DNA of 38,379 nt, from positions 1 to 38,379 of the forward strand of contig JBFKQC010000036.1 in the NCBI GenBank assembly GCA_041627895.1, written 5' to 3'. The notes beneath the pieces were generated by a model. The model worked only from the letters and a program-made list of their open reading frames with translations. It did no database searches and had not been told where the DNA came from. Both the position numbers and the translations under genes were made by a program. Positions 15,952 through 24,638 of this stretch are shown here, in pieces (the first letter of the stretch is position 1; every line of letters begins with the position of its first letter). Source of the DNA: JBFKQC01 sp041627895. GTDB taxonomy: Bacteria; Pseudomonadota; Alphaproteobacteria; Rhodobacterales; Rhodobacteraceae.

Positions 15952-16100
15952 TGCCCGCCGCAGCCCTGGACGCAACCGCGATCGCCGCCGAAACCGCCGA
16001 GGGGCCGGTGGTGCCGGGCGGGCAGGCGGCGCGCGACGATATTGCCTGGGCGGGCGCGGGGGGCGTTCCGACCGCATCCGGGCGGCCGGGGCCGGCATGA
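15951..16100 (+). CDS. Tiny coupled ORF between OsmC-like and metallo-hydrolase genes
   Basis: 49 codons. Its ATG shares one base with the OsmC-like stop (TGATG), and its own stop overlaps the next ATG (ATGA). The product is Ala/Gly/Pro rich (opening MPAAALDATAIAAETAEGPV) with no recognisable domain. The exact double coupling favours a translated ORF, either a small protein or a device that hands ribosomes to the next gene. It could equally be a remnant of a longer lost gene. Confidence 0.4.
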   Translation: MPAAALDATAIAAETAEGPVVPGGQAARDDIAWAGAGGVPTASGRPGPA

Positions 16101-17353
16101 CCCATCCCGCGCTGCTGGCCCAGAACGCCCAGTTCCGCAAAGAGGTGATCGCGCTGGCGCCGGGCATGTGGACGGCGGTGGGGTTCGCCGCCTCGAACGT
16201 GCACATGATCGAGGGCGACGAGACCGTCACCATCGTCGATACGACCGAATCGACCGGCGCCGCCGAGATCATCCAGGCAGAGTTCCGCAGGATCACCGAC
16301 AAACCGGTCGGGCGGATCGTCTATACCCATTCGCACAGCGACCATGTCTCGGGCGCCAGCGTGTTCTCGCCGGGGGGCGTGCCGGTGATCGCGGGGCATC
16401 TCTTCGCCTCTGATCTCGTCGGATTGGAGGCCAGCCGCGTCGCGCCTGACCTGGCGCTGGCCCGGCGCACGCAGGCGCAGTTCGGGGCCGCGCTGACCGG
16501 CCGGGAACGCATCAGCCTCGGCCTCGGCCCCGGAGACCGGCCGACCGAGGGGCTGGGCGCGGGGTTCCTGGCGCCGACCGAGCTGATCGGGGAAGACCGC
16601 AACCTGGACCTCGACGGCGTCATGGCCCGGCTGATCATGGCACCTGGCGAGACCGCCGACCACATCGCGCTGTGGTTCCCGGACAGCCGGGTGCTGATCG
16701 CAGGCGACAACTGGTATCATGCCTTCCCGAACCTCTACGCGATCCGCGGCACGCCCTACCGCGACTTCGCCGTCTGGTCGGCCACGCTGACCCGGCTGGC
16801 CGACCTGGTGCCCGAGGTGCTGGCGCCGGGACACACGCGGCCGGTTTTCGGCGCCGAAGCGGTGCAGGAGGTGCTGACCACCACCCGCGACGCGATCGAC
16901 CACGTGATCCGCTGGACGGCGGACGCGATGGATGCGGGCCTTGCAATGGATGACATCGCCGCGGGAATATCGTTGCCGCCGGACCTGGCGGACAAGCCCT
17001 GGCTGGCCGAGGTCTGCGGGCGGCTCGACTGGTCGGCGCGGGCCTATGCGGCCGGCACGCTCGGCTGGTACGACGGCAACCCGACGCATCTGGGCAAGAT
17101 GTCGACCGCGGCGCGTGCGGCCCATGTCGCGGCGCTGGCGGGCGGGGTCGAGGCGCTGTGGGCGGCAGCAAGCGAGGCCCACGACCTGCAATGGCGGCTG
17201 GAGTTGTGCGACCACCTGATCGCGCTGGGCGAGGAGGCGCAGCGGCTGAAGGCCGCGACGCTGGAGGCCCTGGCGAAGGACGAGATCAACGCACCGGCGC
17301 GCAACACCTACTACTGGGAGGCGCGGCGCCTGCGCGAGGAAGCGGCGGAGTGA
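16097..17353 (+). CDS. Alkylsulfatase-like metallo-beta-lactamase-fold hydrolase
   Basis: 418 residues. The N-terminal metallo-beta-lactamase domain carries THSHSDHVSGA (HxHxDH zinc motif) at about residue 76-86, AGDNWYHAFPNLYAIRG, the alkylsulfatase-type second metal region, and LAPGHTRPV with the last His. About residues 255-410 resemble the helical dimerisation domain of SdsA1/BDS1-type linear alkyl sulfatases (GWYDGNPTHL is characteristic). The C-terminal SCP2-like domain of classical enzymes is absent, and so is a signal peptide, so it is likely a cytoplasmic short form. It would cleave an alkyl sulfate or related ester. The ATG overlaps the preceding tiny ORF by 4 bases. Confidence 0.85.
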   Translation: MTHPALLAQNAQFRKEVIALAPGMWTAVGFAASNVHMIEGDETVTIVDTTESTGAAEIIQAEFRRITDKPVGRIVYTHSHSDHVSGASVFSPGGVPVIAGHLFASDLVGLEASRVAPDLALARRTQAQFGAALTGRERISLGLGPGDRPTEGLGAGFLAPTELIGEDRNLDLDGVMARLIMAPGETADHIALWFPDSRVLIAGDNWYHAFPNLYAIRGTPYRDFAVWSATLTRLADLVPEVLAPGHTRPVFGAEAVQEVLTTTRDAIDHVIRWTADAMDAGLAMDDIAAGISLPPDLADKPWLAEVCGRLDWSARAYAAGTLGWYDGNPTHLGKMSTAARAAHVAALAGGVEALWAAASEAHDLQWRLELCDHLIALGEEAQRLKAATLEALAKDEINAPARNTYYWEARRLREEAAE

Positions 17354-17378
17354 CGCCGCCGGGGCGGCGCCGCAAGGG

Positions 17379-19013
17379 TCAGCGGACCAGGTAGGCCTCG
17401 GCGCGCAGCACCGTCTCGGCCTCGCCGTTGCCGCCGGACCCGGTGATGTCGATGATCTCGATGTCGATGGTCGAGTCGACCCATACATTCTTGCCGTTCA
17501 CGACGACCTGCCTGCGATCCATCGGGCGAACCAGGAAAATCTTGGCAAACGCCGTGACCGGCACCGTAACGCTGCCCTGGATGCTGCGGCCGTCGCAGTC
17601 GATGATCGCGGCGAACATCTCGCGCCGTTCCGCCTTGGCGGTATAGCCTTTCGAGGTCACGCCGCAGTTCGCATAGCCGTTTTCGTTGGCGGGCATCCCG
17701 TTGGAGCGGTCCATCACGAGGTTCGGCGTTTGCGGCAGCGGCATGTTGTCGAGCGCTTCGACTTCGTGCTTGTAAATGTCGCGCCGCGACGGCGGCTTGG
17801 ACGGGTCATGCGGGTTGATCGGCTTGTCCGCTGCGCCATAGGCGGCGCCCATGAAGTTGGTGCCGTGATTGACGCGCCAGTAGAGGTCGACGTCCCAGCC
17901 GACACCATCGGCGCCGTAGGTCCCCACACCCACCGACGCCCCGGCCACCAGCGCCGCGGCATCGGTGGTCTCCAGCGCGGGGTCGTCCATCGGCCCCAGA
18001 GCCTTCAGCGCGCCCTCGCCGTTGGTGGCGAGTTCGGTCTCCCAGTCATAGTCGTTCATGTTACAGGCGTTGCCTTGGCGGGTGTAACTTTTGCGGACGT
18101 TCATGTCCGGGTTCATCTCGAAATAGCCCGGGCTGTTCGGATTGACGTTCTGGTAGGGCCCCGCCCAGAGGTCGAAGCGGGTGTTCAGGCCCTGCGCGAC
18201 CGAAACCGTGGCGCCGGGCTTGGTGGTGACGGTGCCCGCGTCGTAACAGACCGGCACGTATTTCCCGGCGAAGAAATCGCGCACGGCGTCGCCGCCGTTG
18301 TTGTCGGGCACGCTCAGGAAGCCGAAATTCCCCGGCCCGGCGGTACCGGGGCCAGGCGGGTGCAGCTTGATCATCCGGCCGTAGAACCCGCCGGCGGCCG
18401 CGAAGCTTTGCAGATCCACCGCGCCCTGGAACGGGTTGCAGATGAACAGGGGCGGCACGTCGCAGGCCGAGACGCGGTAGGTGGCGACCGAGCTTGTCGA
18501 GATCGGCACGCTGTCGGTCAACAGGCTGACCGGGTTGAAGAAGATGGTCTCGAGGTTGCGCGACTGCACGCCGACATAGACGTATTTCGCGTCCTCGTCA
18601 GTGTTCGTGGCGTGGTTGTTCACCCAGGCCTGGTCGATCGGGTCCGCATCGTTCGCCGGAATATCGTCGAGGAAGATCACGGTGAATTCGTTTCCGGCGT
18701 CGTCTTCGTAGATCAGCGGAATGCCGCCCCCGCCGGGGCCTGGCTGCTCGAGCATCGAAACCGAGTTCACAACCTGCTCCATGGCGGCCTTGGCGCGGTC
18801 GATCGCGTCGGACCGGCCGTCGAGCTCCCGCGCCCCGGTGAGCGCGAGCGAGTCGCTTGCGGCGTAGAGATCCGAGTGGGCGTTGTTGCCACGCCCGAGA
18901 TCAATCACAAGTAGTGCCGTGCCGAAAAGCACAGGCAGAAAGAGAATTGTGAGGATGAAGACAAATCCATCCTCGCGGGTCAGAAATCTTTTCAGGCGGC
19001 CGGGACGTGTCAA
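17379..19013 (-). CDS. tadG: TadG-like Flp pilus assembly protein
   Basis: About 544 residues. The N-terminus has the TadE/TadG pattern: basic stretch, FLTREDGFVFILTILFLPVLFGTALLVIDLG (one long helix after a Glu/Asp-Gly), then NNAHSDLYAASDSLALTGARELDG. The long periplasmic part has several Cys and a VNHGTNFMGAAYG region. TadG-type minor pseudopilins anchor the Tad machine in the envelope. The frame is open up to an ATG at 19202, but the 63 extra codons have AT-rich third positions and no Shine-Dalgarno, so TTG 19013 (KLTRPGRLKRF) is preferred; the ATG remains possible. It lies at the far end of the tad island, divergent from the AAA ATPase. Confidence 0.78.
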   Translation of the reverse strand: MTRPGRLKRFLTREDGFVFILTILFLPVLFGTALLVIDLGRGNNAHSDLYAASDSLALTGARELDGRSDAIDRAKAAMEQVVNSVSMLEQPGPGGGGIPLIYEDDAGNEFTVIFLDDIPANDADPIDQAWVNNHATNTDEDAKYVYVGVQSRNLETIFFNPVSLLTDSVPISTSSVATYRVSACDVPPLFICNPFQGAVDLQSFAAAGGFYGRMIKLHPPGPGTAGPGNFGFLSVPDNNGGDAVRDFFAGKYVPVCYDAGTVTTKPGATVSVAQGLNTRFDLWAGPYQNVNPNSPGYFEMNPDMNVRKSYTRQGNACNMNDYDWETELATNGEGALKALGPMDDPALETTDAAALVAGASVGVGTYGADGVGWDVDLYWRVNHGTNFMGAAYGAADKPINPHDPSKPPSRRDIYKHEVEALDNMPLPQTPNLVMDRSNGMPANENGYANCGVTSKGYTAKAERREMFAAIIDCDGRSIQGSVTVPVTAFAKIFLVRPMDRRQVVVNGKNVWVDSTIDIEIIDITGSGGNGEAETVLRAEAYLVR

Positions 19014-19237
19014 CTTTTCAATCCACTTCGCTTTCGGGCGCCGGTTGGGCGCAGATTTGCTGTAAACACTGCAAAAATACAACAAAAAGGGGGCATTGCA
19101 CAAGTTCTGCGTCGAATCTTCCGGAAAGTTGACAGACCGTTTAGCAGATGGCGACAAACGGCGGTTGCGAACGCCGGGCCAGTCCGTCAAGCTTTTGTCC
19201 ATAGACAGCTAGTTGCCCGTTTCAAGCCAAGGGACAG
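19014..19237. promoter_or_regulatory. Divergent control region of tadG-like and AAA ATPase genes
   Basis: This 224-base stretch is clearly richer in A/T than its surroundings and separates divergent genes. On the minus strand TTGTGC, 16 bases, then TGTATT is a possible promoter for the TadG-like gene. For the ATPase only the Shine-Dalgarno AAGGGACAG before ATG 19238 is obvious. If the longer TadG start were used, most of this region would be coding. Confidence 0.45.
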
Positions 19238-20506
19238 ATGACAGAGTACGACTTTCCCGCACCGCCGCGAACCCCCGAGGAAACCGGGCTTCGCGAGAAC
19301 CTGCTGCTCGATCTGACCAGCAAGATACTGCATGCCGGCGGAACGATGACCCCGGCGGAAATCTCGAACGTGATCAAGCTGCCGCGGCTGGTCGTGCGGG
19401 CCCTCATCAAGACCATGGTGACGCTGGCGCTGGTCGAGGCGCAGGGGCTCGAGAAGGCCGAGGACGTCAAGTCGGACATCCGCTATTCGCTGACCGACAA
19501 GGGCCTCGCGCGAGCCCTGGATGCGCTGGTCAGCTCGAAATACGTGGGTGCGGCGCCGGTCACGCTGGAAGCCTTCGACGCGCAGATTCGCAAGCAATCT
19601 CTGAACCACGAGCGGCTGCACAGGACCGAGCTGGAACAGGCGCTGACGCATCTCGTCTTTCCCGACGACATCCTTGCGCAGATCGGTCCGGCCTCGAACT
19701 CGTCGCGGTCGGTGCTGCTTTATGGCGATGCCGGCAACGGCAAGACCTCGATCGCCGAGGCGCTGGGCAACGCGTTCGAGGACCGGATATTCTTTCCGCA
19801 CGCGGTTTCGGTCGGCAACCAGATCATCCAGTTCTTCGACGAGACACTGCACGAGACCGACGATTTCGACGATGCCCGCAACCGGGACCTCGACCAGCGC
19901 TGGCTGCGCTGCCGGCGGCCCTTCGTGCTGACCGGCGGCGAGCTGACCGTGGCGATGCTCGACCTCGCCTATGATCCGATAGCGGGGTTCTACGAGGCGC
20001 CGATGCATCTGAAGGCGCTGGGCGGCGTGTTCGTGCTGGACGATTTCGGCCGACAGCGGGAAGAGCCGCGCGAGTTCCTCGACCGCTGGATCGTGCCGCT
20101 CGACAAGGGCTATGACATCCTGTCGTTGCACAGCGGTCGCAAGTTCCGGGTGCCGTTCGACCAGCTTGTCGTGTTCTCGACCAACCGCCAGCCCGAAGAG
20201 CTGGGCGACACCGCGGCGCTGAGGCGGATCTATTTCAAGATCTTCGTGCCAAGCCCGACGCAATCGGATTATCTGAAAATCTTCCGCGACGCCTGCGCCC
20301 AGCGCGACCTCGCCTTCGACGAGCAGATGATGACCGAGTTCTTCCGCGACAAGTACGTGGCGGCGGGCAAGGCGCCGTCGGGGTCGCACCCCGGCTTTCT
20401 GCTCGATCACGTGCTGGCGGCCTGCGCCTATCTCGACCTCGAGCCGAGAATCACGCGCGAGCTGCTGGACCTGTCCTGGCGCAACGTGGCGACCGACAGG
20501 GCCTGA
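19238..20506 (+). CDS. AAA-family ATPase with N-terminal winged helix, in tad island
   Basis: 422 residues. Residues about 15-100 look like a winged-helix domain (TPAEISNVIKLPRLVVRALIKTM, YSLTDKGLARALDAL). An AAA module follows with Walker A GDAGNGKT (163-170), Walker B VFVLDDF (264-270), a sensor Asn in FSTNRQP and arginines in LRRIYFKIF. No membrane segment or signal peptide. The type is found as a predicted ATPase with chaperone activity near alphaproteobacterial pilus or secretion genes, but its function is not established. It lies inside the tad island on the opposite strand, converging with tadC and diverging from tadG. Start: ATG with a good Shine-Dalgarno. The HTH plus AAA build could mean a DNA-binding switch or a remodeller. 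Confidence 0.82.
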   Translation: MTEYDFPAPPRTPEETGLRENLLLDLTSKILHAGGTMTPAEISNVIKLPRLVVRALIKTMVTLALVEAQGLEKAEDVKSDIRYSLTDKGLARALDALVSSKYVGAAPVTLEAFDAQIRKQSLNHERLHRTELEQALTHLVFPDDILAQIGPASNSSRSVLLYGDAGNGKTSIAEALGNAFEDRIFFPHAVSVGNQIIQFFDETLHETDDFDDARNRDLDQRWLRCRRPFVLTGGELTVAMLDLAYDPIAGFYEAPMHLKALGGVFVLDDFGRQREEPREFLDRWIVPLDKGYDILSLHSGRKFRVPFDQLVVFSTNRQPEELGDTAALRRIYFKIFVPSPTQSDYLKIFRDACAQRDLAFDEQMMTEFFRDKYVAAGKAPSGSHPGFLLDHVLAACAYLDLEPRITRELLDLSWRNVATDRA

Positions 20507-20636
20507 AGCAGCTTCCGGCGAAGCGCCGCCAGGTTGCGCTTGCCAAACCGGATCGCGCACATTCCGCGCCTCGAAGATCGCCGAATGGGTTCCGGGCGAC
20601 CTGACGCCGGCTACCCGCCCGGGGCCGCGCAGCGCG

Positions 20637-21566
20637 TCAGAAGTTCGGGCCGATGGTCCGGAACATCTGGATGATCGTCATCAGGATCGGAACCAGCACG
20701 ATCACCAGACTGACCGGGAACAGGAACAGCGCCATCGGGAACAGCATCTTGACCGGCAACTGGTTGGCCTTTTCCTCGGCGCGGATGATCCGCCGCTCGC
20801 GCATCTCGCTCGCGAAGACGCGCAATGTCTGGGTGACGCTTGCGCCAAGCTCCTCGGACTGGCGGAACAGCGTGGCGAGCGAACGCGCCTCTTCGATGCC
20901 GACGCGTTCCGAGAAGTGCACCAGAGCTTCGTGCAGCGGCCGGCCGGCGCGAACCTCGAGCGTGATGATCCCGAGATGGACGCCGAAATCGGGGTTGGTC
21001 ACCATGAATTCGCGCGTCACCCGGTCCAGCGCCATCTCGATGCTGAGCCCCGCGTCGACGCAGACGATCAGCAGGTCCATGAAATCCGGGAAGATCTTGC
21101 GATAGGCGGTCTGCTTGTTCGTGCCCATGCGGTCGAGCACGGCGTTGGCCAGGATCAGTCCCACGGACGAACTGATCAGGGCCATCGGCAAGACCCGGCC
21201 GGTTCCGACCGCCGGGAACATGTAGGTCAGCCCGATGAAGATCGCGATGAACAGGCCGAACACGGCCAGTCCGCGCAGGATGTTGAAATAGGTCAGCGCG
21301 TTCGGCGAGAAGAACCCGGCCCGGATCAGCCGGTATTTCAGGCTTTGCGGGTTCCGCTCGTTCAGAACGTTGAAGTAGTGGGTGATGTAGACGTTGCCGG
21401 TCTTGAGATAGCGTTCGGAAAGCATCTGCTTCGCACGCTCGGACCGGAACTGTACCGCCTCGACGTTCTTGCTGATCTCGCGGCGGCGGTTGACGGCGCC
21501 GAAGGTGACGAACGTCAACATGACGACAGACAGGAAAACCCCGAATATGATCAGAGTCTCGATCAT
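20637..21566 (-). CDS. tadC: Tad pilus inner-membrane platform protein TadC
   Basis: 309 residues of the type II secretion F family. An N-terminal membrane helix, a cytoplasmic stretch, two helices at about 105-155, then the F-domain proper (FPDFMDLLIVCVDAGLSIEMALDRV, EARSLATLFRQSEELGASVTQTLRVFA) and the final hydrophobic pair. With TadB it forms the platform that couples the CpaF motor to Flp subunit extraction. It lies 30 bases downstream of tadB and is the last gene of the minus-strand tad operon; a convergent AAA ATPase gene ends 130 bases away. Confidence 0.93.
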   Translation of the reverse strand: MIETLIIFGVFLSVVMLTFVTFGAVNRRREISKNVEAVQFRSERAKQMLSERYLKTGNVYITHYFNVLNERNPQSLKYRLIRAGFFSPNALTYFNILRGLAVFGLFIAIFIGLTYMFPAVGTGRVLPMALISSSVGLILANAVLDRMGTNKQTAYRKIFPDFMDLLIVCVDAGLSIEMALDRVTREFMVTNPDFGVHLGIITLEVRAGRPLHEALVHFSERVGIEEARSLATLFRQSEELGASVTQTLRVFASEMRERRIIRAEEKANQLPVKMLFPMALFLFPVSLVIVLVPILMTIIQMFRTIGPNF

Positions 21567-21596
21567 GCCGTACCCTTGCTGAAGTGGACCGTCACT

Positions 21597-22556
21597 CTAG
21601 AAGTCAAAATTGACGAGCCGGTAGAGAATGAAAATGCCGAATGCCATCAGGATGAGGCAGACGGTCACGATTGTGCCCGCATAGCCACTTTCGATGACGG
21701 TGTCGAAATAATCCGGAACCAATGTCTTGATCATCCAGTACAGGAAGAACGGGAAAACCGCCATGATCACCGCGGTGAACCGCCCCTCTGCCGAAATCGC
21801 CCTGATCTTGGCCTTCATCATCAGCCGGTCGCGGATCATCTTGGCGAGGTTCAACAGGATTTCGGCGAGGTTGCCGCCGGTGTCGCGCTGGACCGTCAGC
21901 GTCACGGCCAGTAGTTTCAGCTCTTCCGCGCCCACCCGCTCGATCATGTTCTGCAACGCGGCATCCATCGCGAGCCCGAAAGTCAGCTGGTCGTTGAGCA
22001 GGCCGAATTCCGACCCGATCGGGTCGTTCATTTCCTTTGACACAAGCGCGATGGACGAAGACGTCGGATGCCCGGCGTTCAGGCTGCGCACCATGATCTC
22101 GATCGCCGGCGCCAGTTGCGCAATGAACCGGGAGATGCGCCGGCGGCGCTTCATGTAGACGACCCCGATCGTCAGGCCGATCCCGAACAGGATCGCAAAG
22201 ACGACCTGACCGAAGAGCGGAAACGGCAGGGTCAGGATGCTGATCACCCAGCCGCCCAGAATGAACAGCACGACATAGGCAATCCGCCGCGTCACCGGCA
22301 TTTCGATGCCGGACTGGACGTACATCCGGTTGATCCACCGCAGCGAGAAGATCGACTCGCGCTCGGAGATGCCGCGGCGGGACAGGAATTCGTTATAGGC
22401 CGATTGCTGGTCCTTGCGCGCCTTCAGGCCCTGCAGCCGGTTGCGGATGTCGGCGGACTTCGCGCGCCGGCGGAACATCCAGCGCAGAAGCCCGTCGACC
22501 AAAAGCAGCGTGGCGACGAAGATCAGCCCGTAGATGATGAGCGGTGTCAGCTCCAT
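21597..22556 (-). CDS. tadB: Tad pilus inner-membrane platform protein TadB
   Basis: 319 residues, partner of TadC. An N-terminal helix (LIIYGLIFVATLLLVDGLL), a basic cytoplasmic loop, a helix pair at about 95-130, the F-domain (QLAPAIEIMVRSLNAGHPTSSSIALV, ERVGAEELKLLAVTLTVQRDTGGNLAEIL) and two C-terminal helices. The gene is separated from cpaF by a single base and so is translationally coupled. The order cpaF-tadB-tadC is the standard one for Tad loci. Confidence 0.94.
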   Translation of the reverse strand: MELTPLIIYGLIFVATLLLVDGLLRWMFRRRAKSADIRNRLQGLKARKDQQSAYNEFLSRRGISERESIFSLRWINRMYVQSGIEMPVTRRIAYVVLFILGGWVISILTLPFPLFGQVVFAILFGIGLTIGVVYMKRRRRISRFIAQLAPAIEIMVRSLNAGHPTSSSIALVSKEMNDPIGSEFGLLNDQLTFGLAMDAALQNMIERVGAEELKLLAVTLTVQRDTGGNLAEILLNLAKMIRDRLMMKAKIRAISAEGRFTAVIMAVFPFFLYWMIKTLVPDYFDTVIESGYAGTIVTVCLILMAFGIFILYRLVNFDF

Positions 22557-22557
22557 C

Positions 22558-23976
22558 TCACAGCACCTTGGACGGGTCGAAGATGTTTTCGTCCAGGGCG
22601 ATGCCGAGCGAATTCACCTCTTCCAGGAACCGTGGCCGGACGCCGGTGGCGCGGAACTGGCCCTGGATCATGCCGTCCTTGTCGCGGCCGAGACGCTTGA
22701 AAAGCATGATTTCGTGCATCTGGATCACGTCGCCCTCCATGCCGGTGAGCTCGGCGATCGAGATGATGCGGCGGGTCCCGTCGCGCATCCGCTCGAGCTG
22801 CACGATCATGTGGATCGCCGAAGCGATCTGGGCGCGGATGCTGACCTGGCTCATCGGCATGCCCGCCATGCCGACCATCTGTTCCACGCGCGCCAGCGCG
22901 TCGCGCGGGCTGTTGGCGTGGATCGTGGTCATCGAGCCCTCGTGGCCGGTGTTCATAGCCTGCAGCATGTCAAAGGCCTCGGGGCCCCGCACCTCGCCGA
23001 CGATGATCCGGTCCGGGCGCATCCGAAGCGCGTTCTTCACCAGGTCGCGCTGCAGAATCTCGTTGCGCCCGTCCACGGTGGGCGGGCGGGTTTCCAGCCT
23101 TGCGACGTGCGGCTGCTGCAATTGCAGTTCCGCCGCGTCCTCGATCGTCACCAGGCGTTCCTCGTGCGGAATGCAGGCCGACAGCGCGTTCAAGAGCGTC
23201 GTCTTACCGGAACCGGTGCCGCCCGAGATGATGATCGACACCCGTCCCTCGACCGCGGCGGCCAGGACGTTGGCCATGGACTGCGCCAGCGCGCCGCCCT
23301 GCACCAGCCGTTTCAGGTTGTAGGGGCGCTTGGCGAATTTTCGGATCGACAGCAGCGGCCCGTCGACCGCGACCGGCCGCACCGCCACGTTGACCCGCGA
23401 GCCGTCGGCCAGTCGCGCGTCGACCAGCGGCGAGGATTCGTCGACCCGGCGGCCCACCGATGCGACGATCTTGTTGACGATCCGCATTAGGTGTTCTTCG
23501 TCCTTGAAGCGGACGGCGGTTTCCTCGAGCCGGCCGAGGCGTTCGATATAGACCTTGTCCGACCCGACCACGAGGATATCCGACACGCTGTCGTCGCTCA
23601 GAAGTGTCTCCAGCGGGCCGAGGCCCAGCATCTCGTCGGACAGATCCGAGATGAGCTTTTCCAGCTCTTGCGAATTGACGGGAAAGTTGTGGTTCTTGAC
23701 GTAGTCGCGGACCAGTGGGCGCAGCTCGTCATGGAGTTCGTCCTCCTCCATGGTGTCGAGCACGGTGAGATTGATCTTGTCGAGCAGGAAGCGGTGCAGA
23801 TTGACCCGCTCCGACACGAAATCGGGCAGCGTCGTGTCCTTGGAGGCAAGCCGCAGAAGCTGTCCGTTCTCGCCGTTAACGACCTGGTCTTCGTTCTCGA
23901 GCAACAGCGGGCTGTCCGCCGACACATCCTTGATCTTCGACTTGCCGCTTGTGTCCCTGAAAAATCGTCCGACCAT
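22558..23976 (-). CDS. cpaF: Tad pilus assembly ATPase CpaF/TadA
   Basis: 472 residues, the hexameric secretion ATPase that powers Flp pilus assembly. The N-terminal about 180 residues are the variable and N1/N2 region (DILVVGSDKVYIERLGRLEET). Walker A GGTGSGKT is at 252-259. The Asp/His box region and Walker B-like IIVGEVRGPEAFDMLQAMNTGHEGS follow, then TIHANSPRDALARVEQMV. All catalytic motifs look intact. It begins at ATG 23976 after a G-rich Shine-Dalgarno stretch, 23 bases past the L,D-transpeptidase stop, and runs into tadB with a one-base gap. Confidence 0.96.
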   Translation of the reverse strand: MVGRFFRDTSGKSKIKDVSADSPLLLENEDQVVNGENGQLLRLASKDTTLPDFVSERVNLHRFLLDKINLTVLDTMEEDELHDELRPLVRDYVKNHNFPVNSQELEKLISDLSDEMLGLGPLETLLSDDSVSDILVVGSDKVYIERLGRLEETAVRFKDEEHLMRIVNKIVASVGRRVDESSPLVDARLADGSRVNVAVRPVAVDGPLLSIRKFAKRPYNLKRLVQGGALAQSMANVLAAAVEGRVSIIISGGTGSGKTTLLNALSACIPHEERLVTIEDAAELQLQQPHVARLETRPPTVDGRNEILQRDLVKNALRMRPDRIIVGEVRGPEAFDMLQAMNTGHEGSMTTIHANSPRDALARVEQMVGMAGMPMSQVSIRAQIASAIHMIVQLERMRDGTRRIISIAELTGMEGDVIQMHEIMLFKRLGRDKDGMIQGQFRATGVRPRFLEEVNSLGIALDENIFDPSKVL

Positions 23977-23999
23977 CTACCCCATTCCCTCGTGTCCGT

Positions 24000-24638
24000 T
24001 CATCTGACGATGACCTTTGTTCCGACCGGAACCTTCTGGAACAAGGCCATCACGTCCGCGTTCGACAGCCGGAAGCAGCCGGATGTCTGGAACCCCCCCA
24101 GCGACCCCGAATCGTTGGTGCCGTGTATCCGGTACAGCGTGTCCGCCCCGCCCGAATAGAGATAGAGAGCCCGCGCCCCGAGCGGGTTGTACGGCCCCGG
24201 CGGCACGTAGGTCGGCAACGAAGGCTGGCGCGCGCGCATCGCCGCGGGCGGGCGCCAGGCCGGCCACTCGGCCTTGTGGCCGATATAGGTGGTGCCGCTC
24301 CAGCGAAAGCCGTCACGGCCCACGCTGATCTTGTAAAGCTCGGCCTTGCCGCCCCCGAGCACCCGGTGCAGCGTCAGGTCGTCGTTCGAGATGATGATGG
24401 TGCCTGGCGTCTCGTTCACGGGATACTCGACGATCTGCATCGAGACCGGACCGTGCGAACGCGGCACGGCCTTTGTCTCGCCGACGCGGACCACGTTGCC
24501 CGGCATGCCGAAGTCCTGCGCCTGATAGCCGGTGGCCTGCGCCGATGCCGGTGCGGCCTGGGCGATCCAGACACCCAGGATCACAAATACCGGCAGGATT
24601 GTCGCGGTCAGCTTCGCGATGGTTCCGGAAATGGTCAC
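24000..24638 (-). CDS. L,D-transpeptidase (YkuD family) embedded in tad operon
   Basis: 212 residues. Signal peptide to about residue 34 (ASAQ), then a YkuD domain with the active-site signature: IHGTNDSGSLG at 171-181 and TSGCFRLSNADV with catalytic Cys188. The family forms 3-3 cross-links in peptidoglycan, attaches proteins to it, or removes them. The GTG start overlaps the cpaE stop by 4 bases and cpaF follows at 23 bases, so it is fully built into the tad operon. The likely job is local wall remodelling or anchoring for the pilus machine, which is inferred from position only. Confidence 0.9.
   Translation of the reverse strand: MTISGTIAKLTATILPVFVILGVWIAQAAPASAQATGYQAQDFGMPGNVVRVGETKAVPRSHGPVSMQIVEYPVNETPGTIIISNDDLTLHRVLGGGKAELYKISVGRDGFRWSGTTYIGHKAEWPAWRPPAAMRARQPSLPTYVPPGPYNPLGARALYLYSGGADTLYRIHGTNDSGSLGGFQTSGCFRLSNADVMALFQKVPVGTKVIVR

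Noticed and set aside
17355..17372. GC-rich inverted repeat between the alkylsulfatase-like and TadG-like genes
   Set aside because: A short stem with a tiny loop and no T-run; such repeats are common by chance at this GC content.
19014..19202. N-terminal 63 codons of the TadG-like frame from ATG 19202
   Set aside because: A/T-rich third positions, no ribosome-binding site, and the TadG-type basic start and helix begin only after TTG 19013. Kept as an alternative start.
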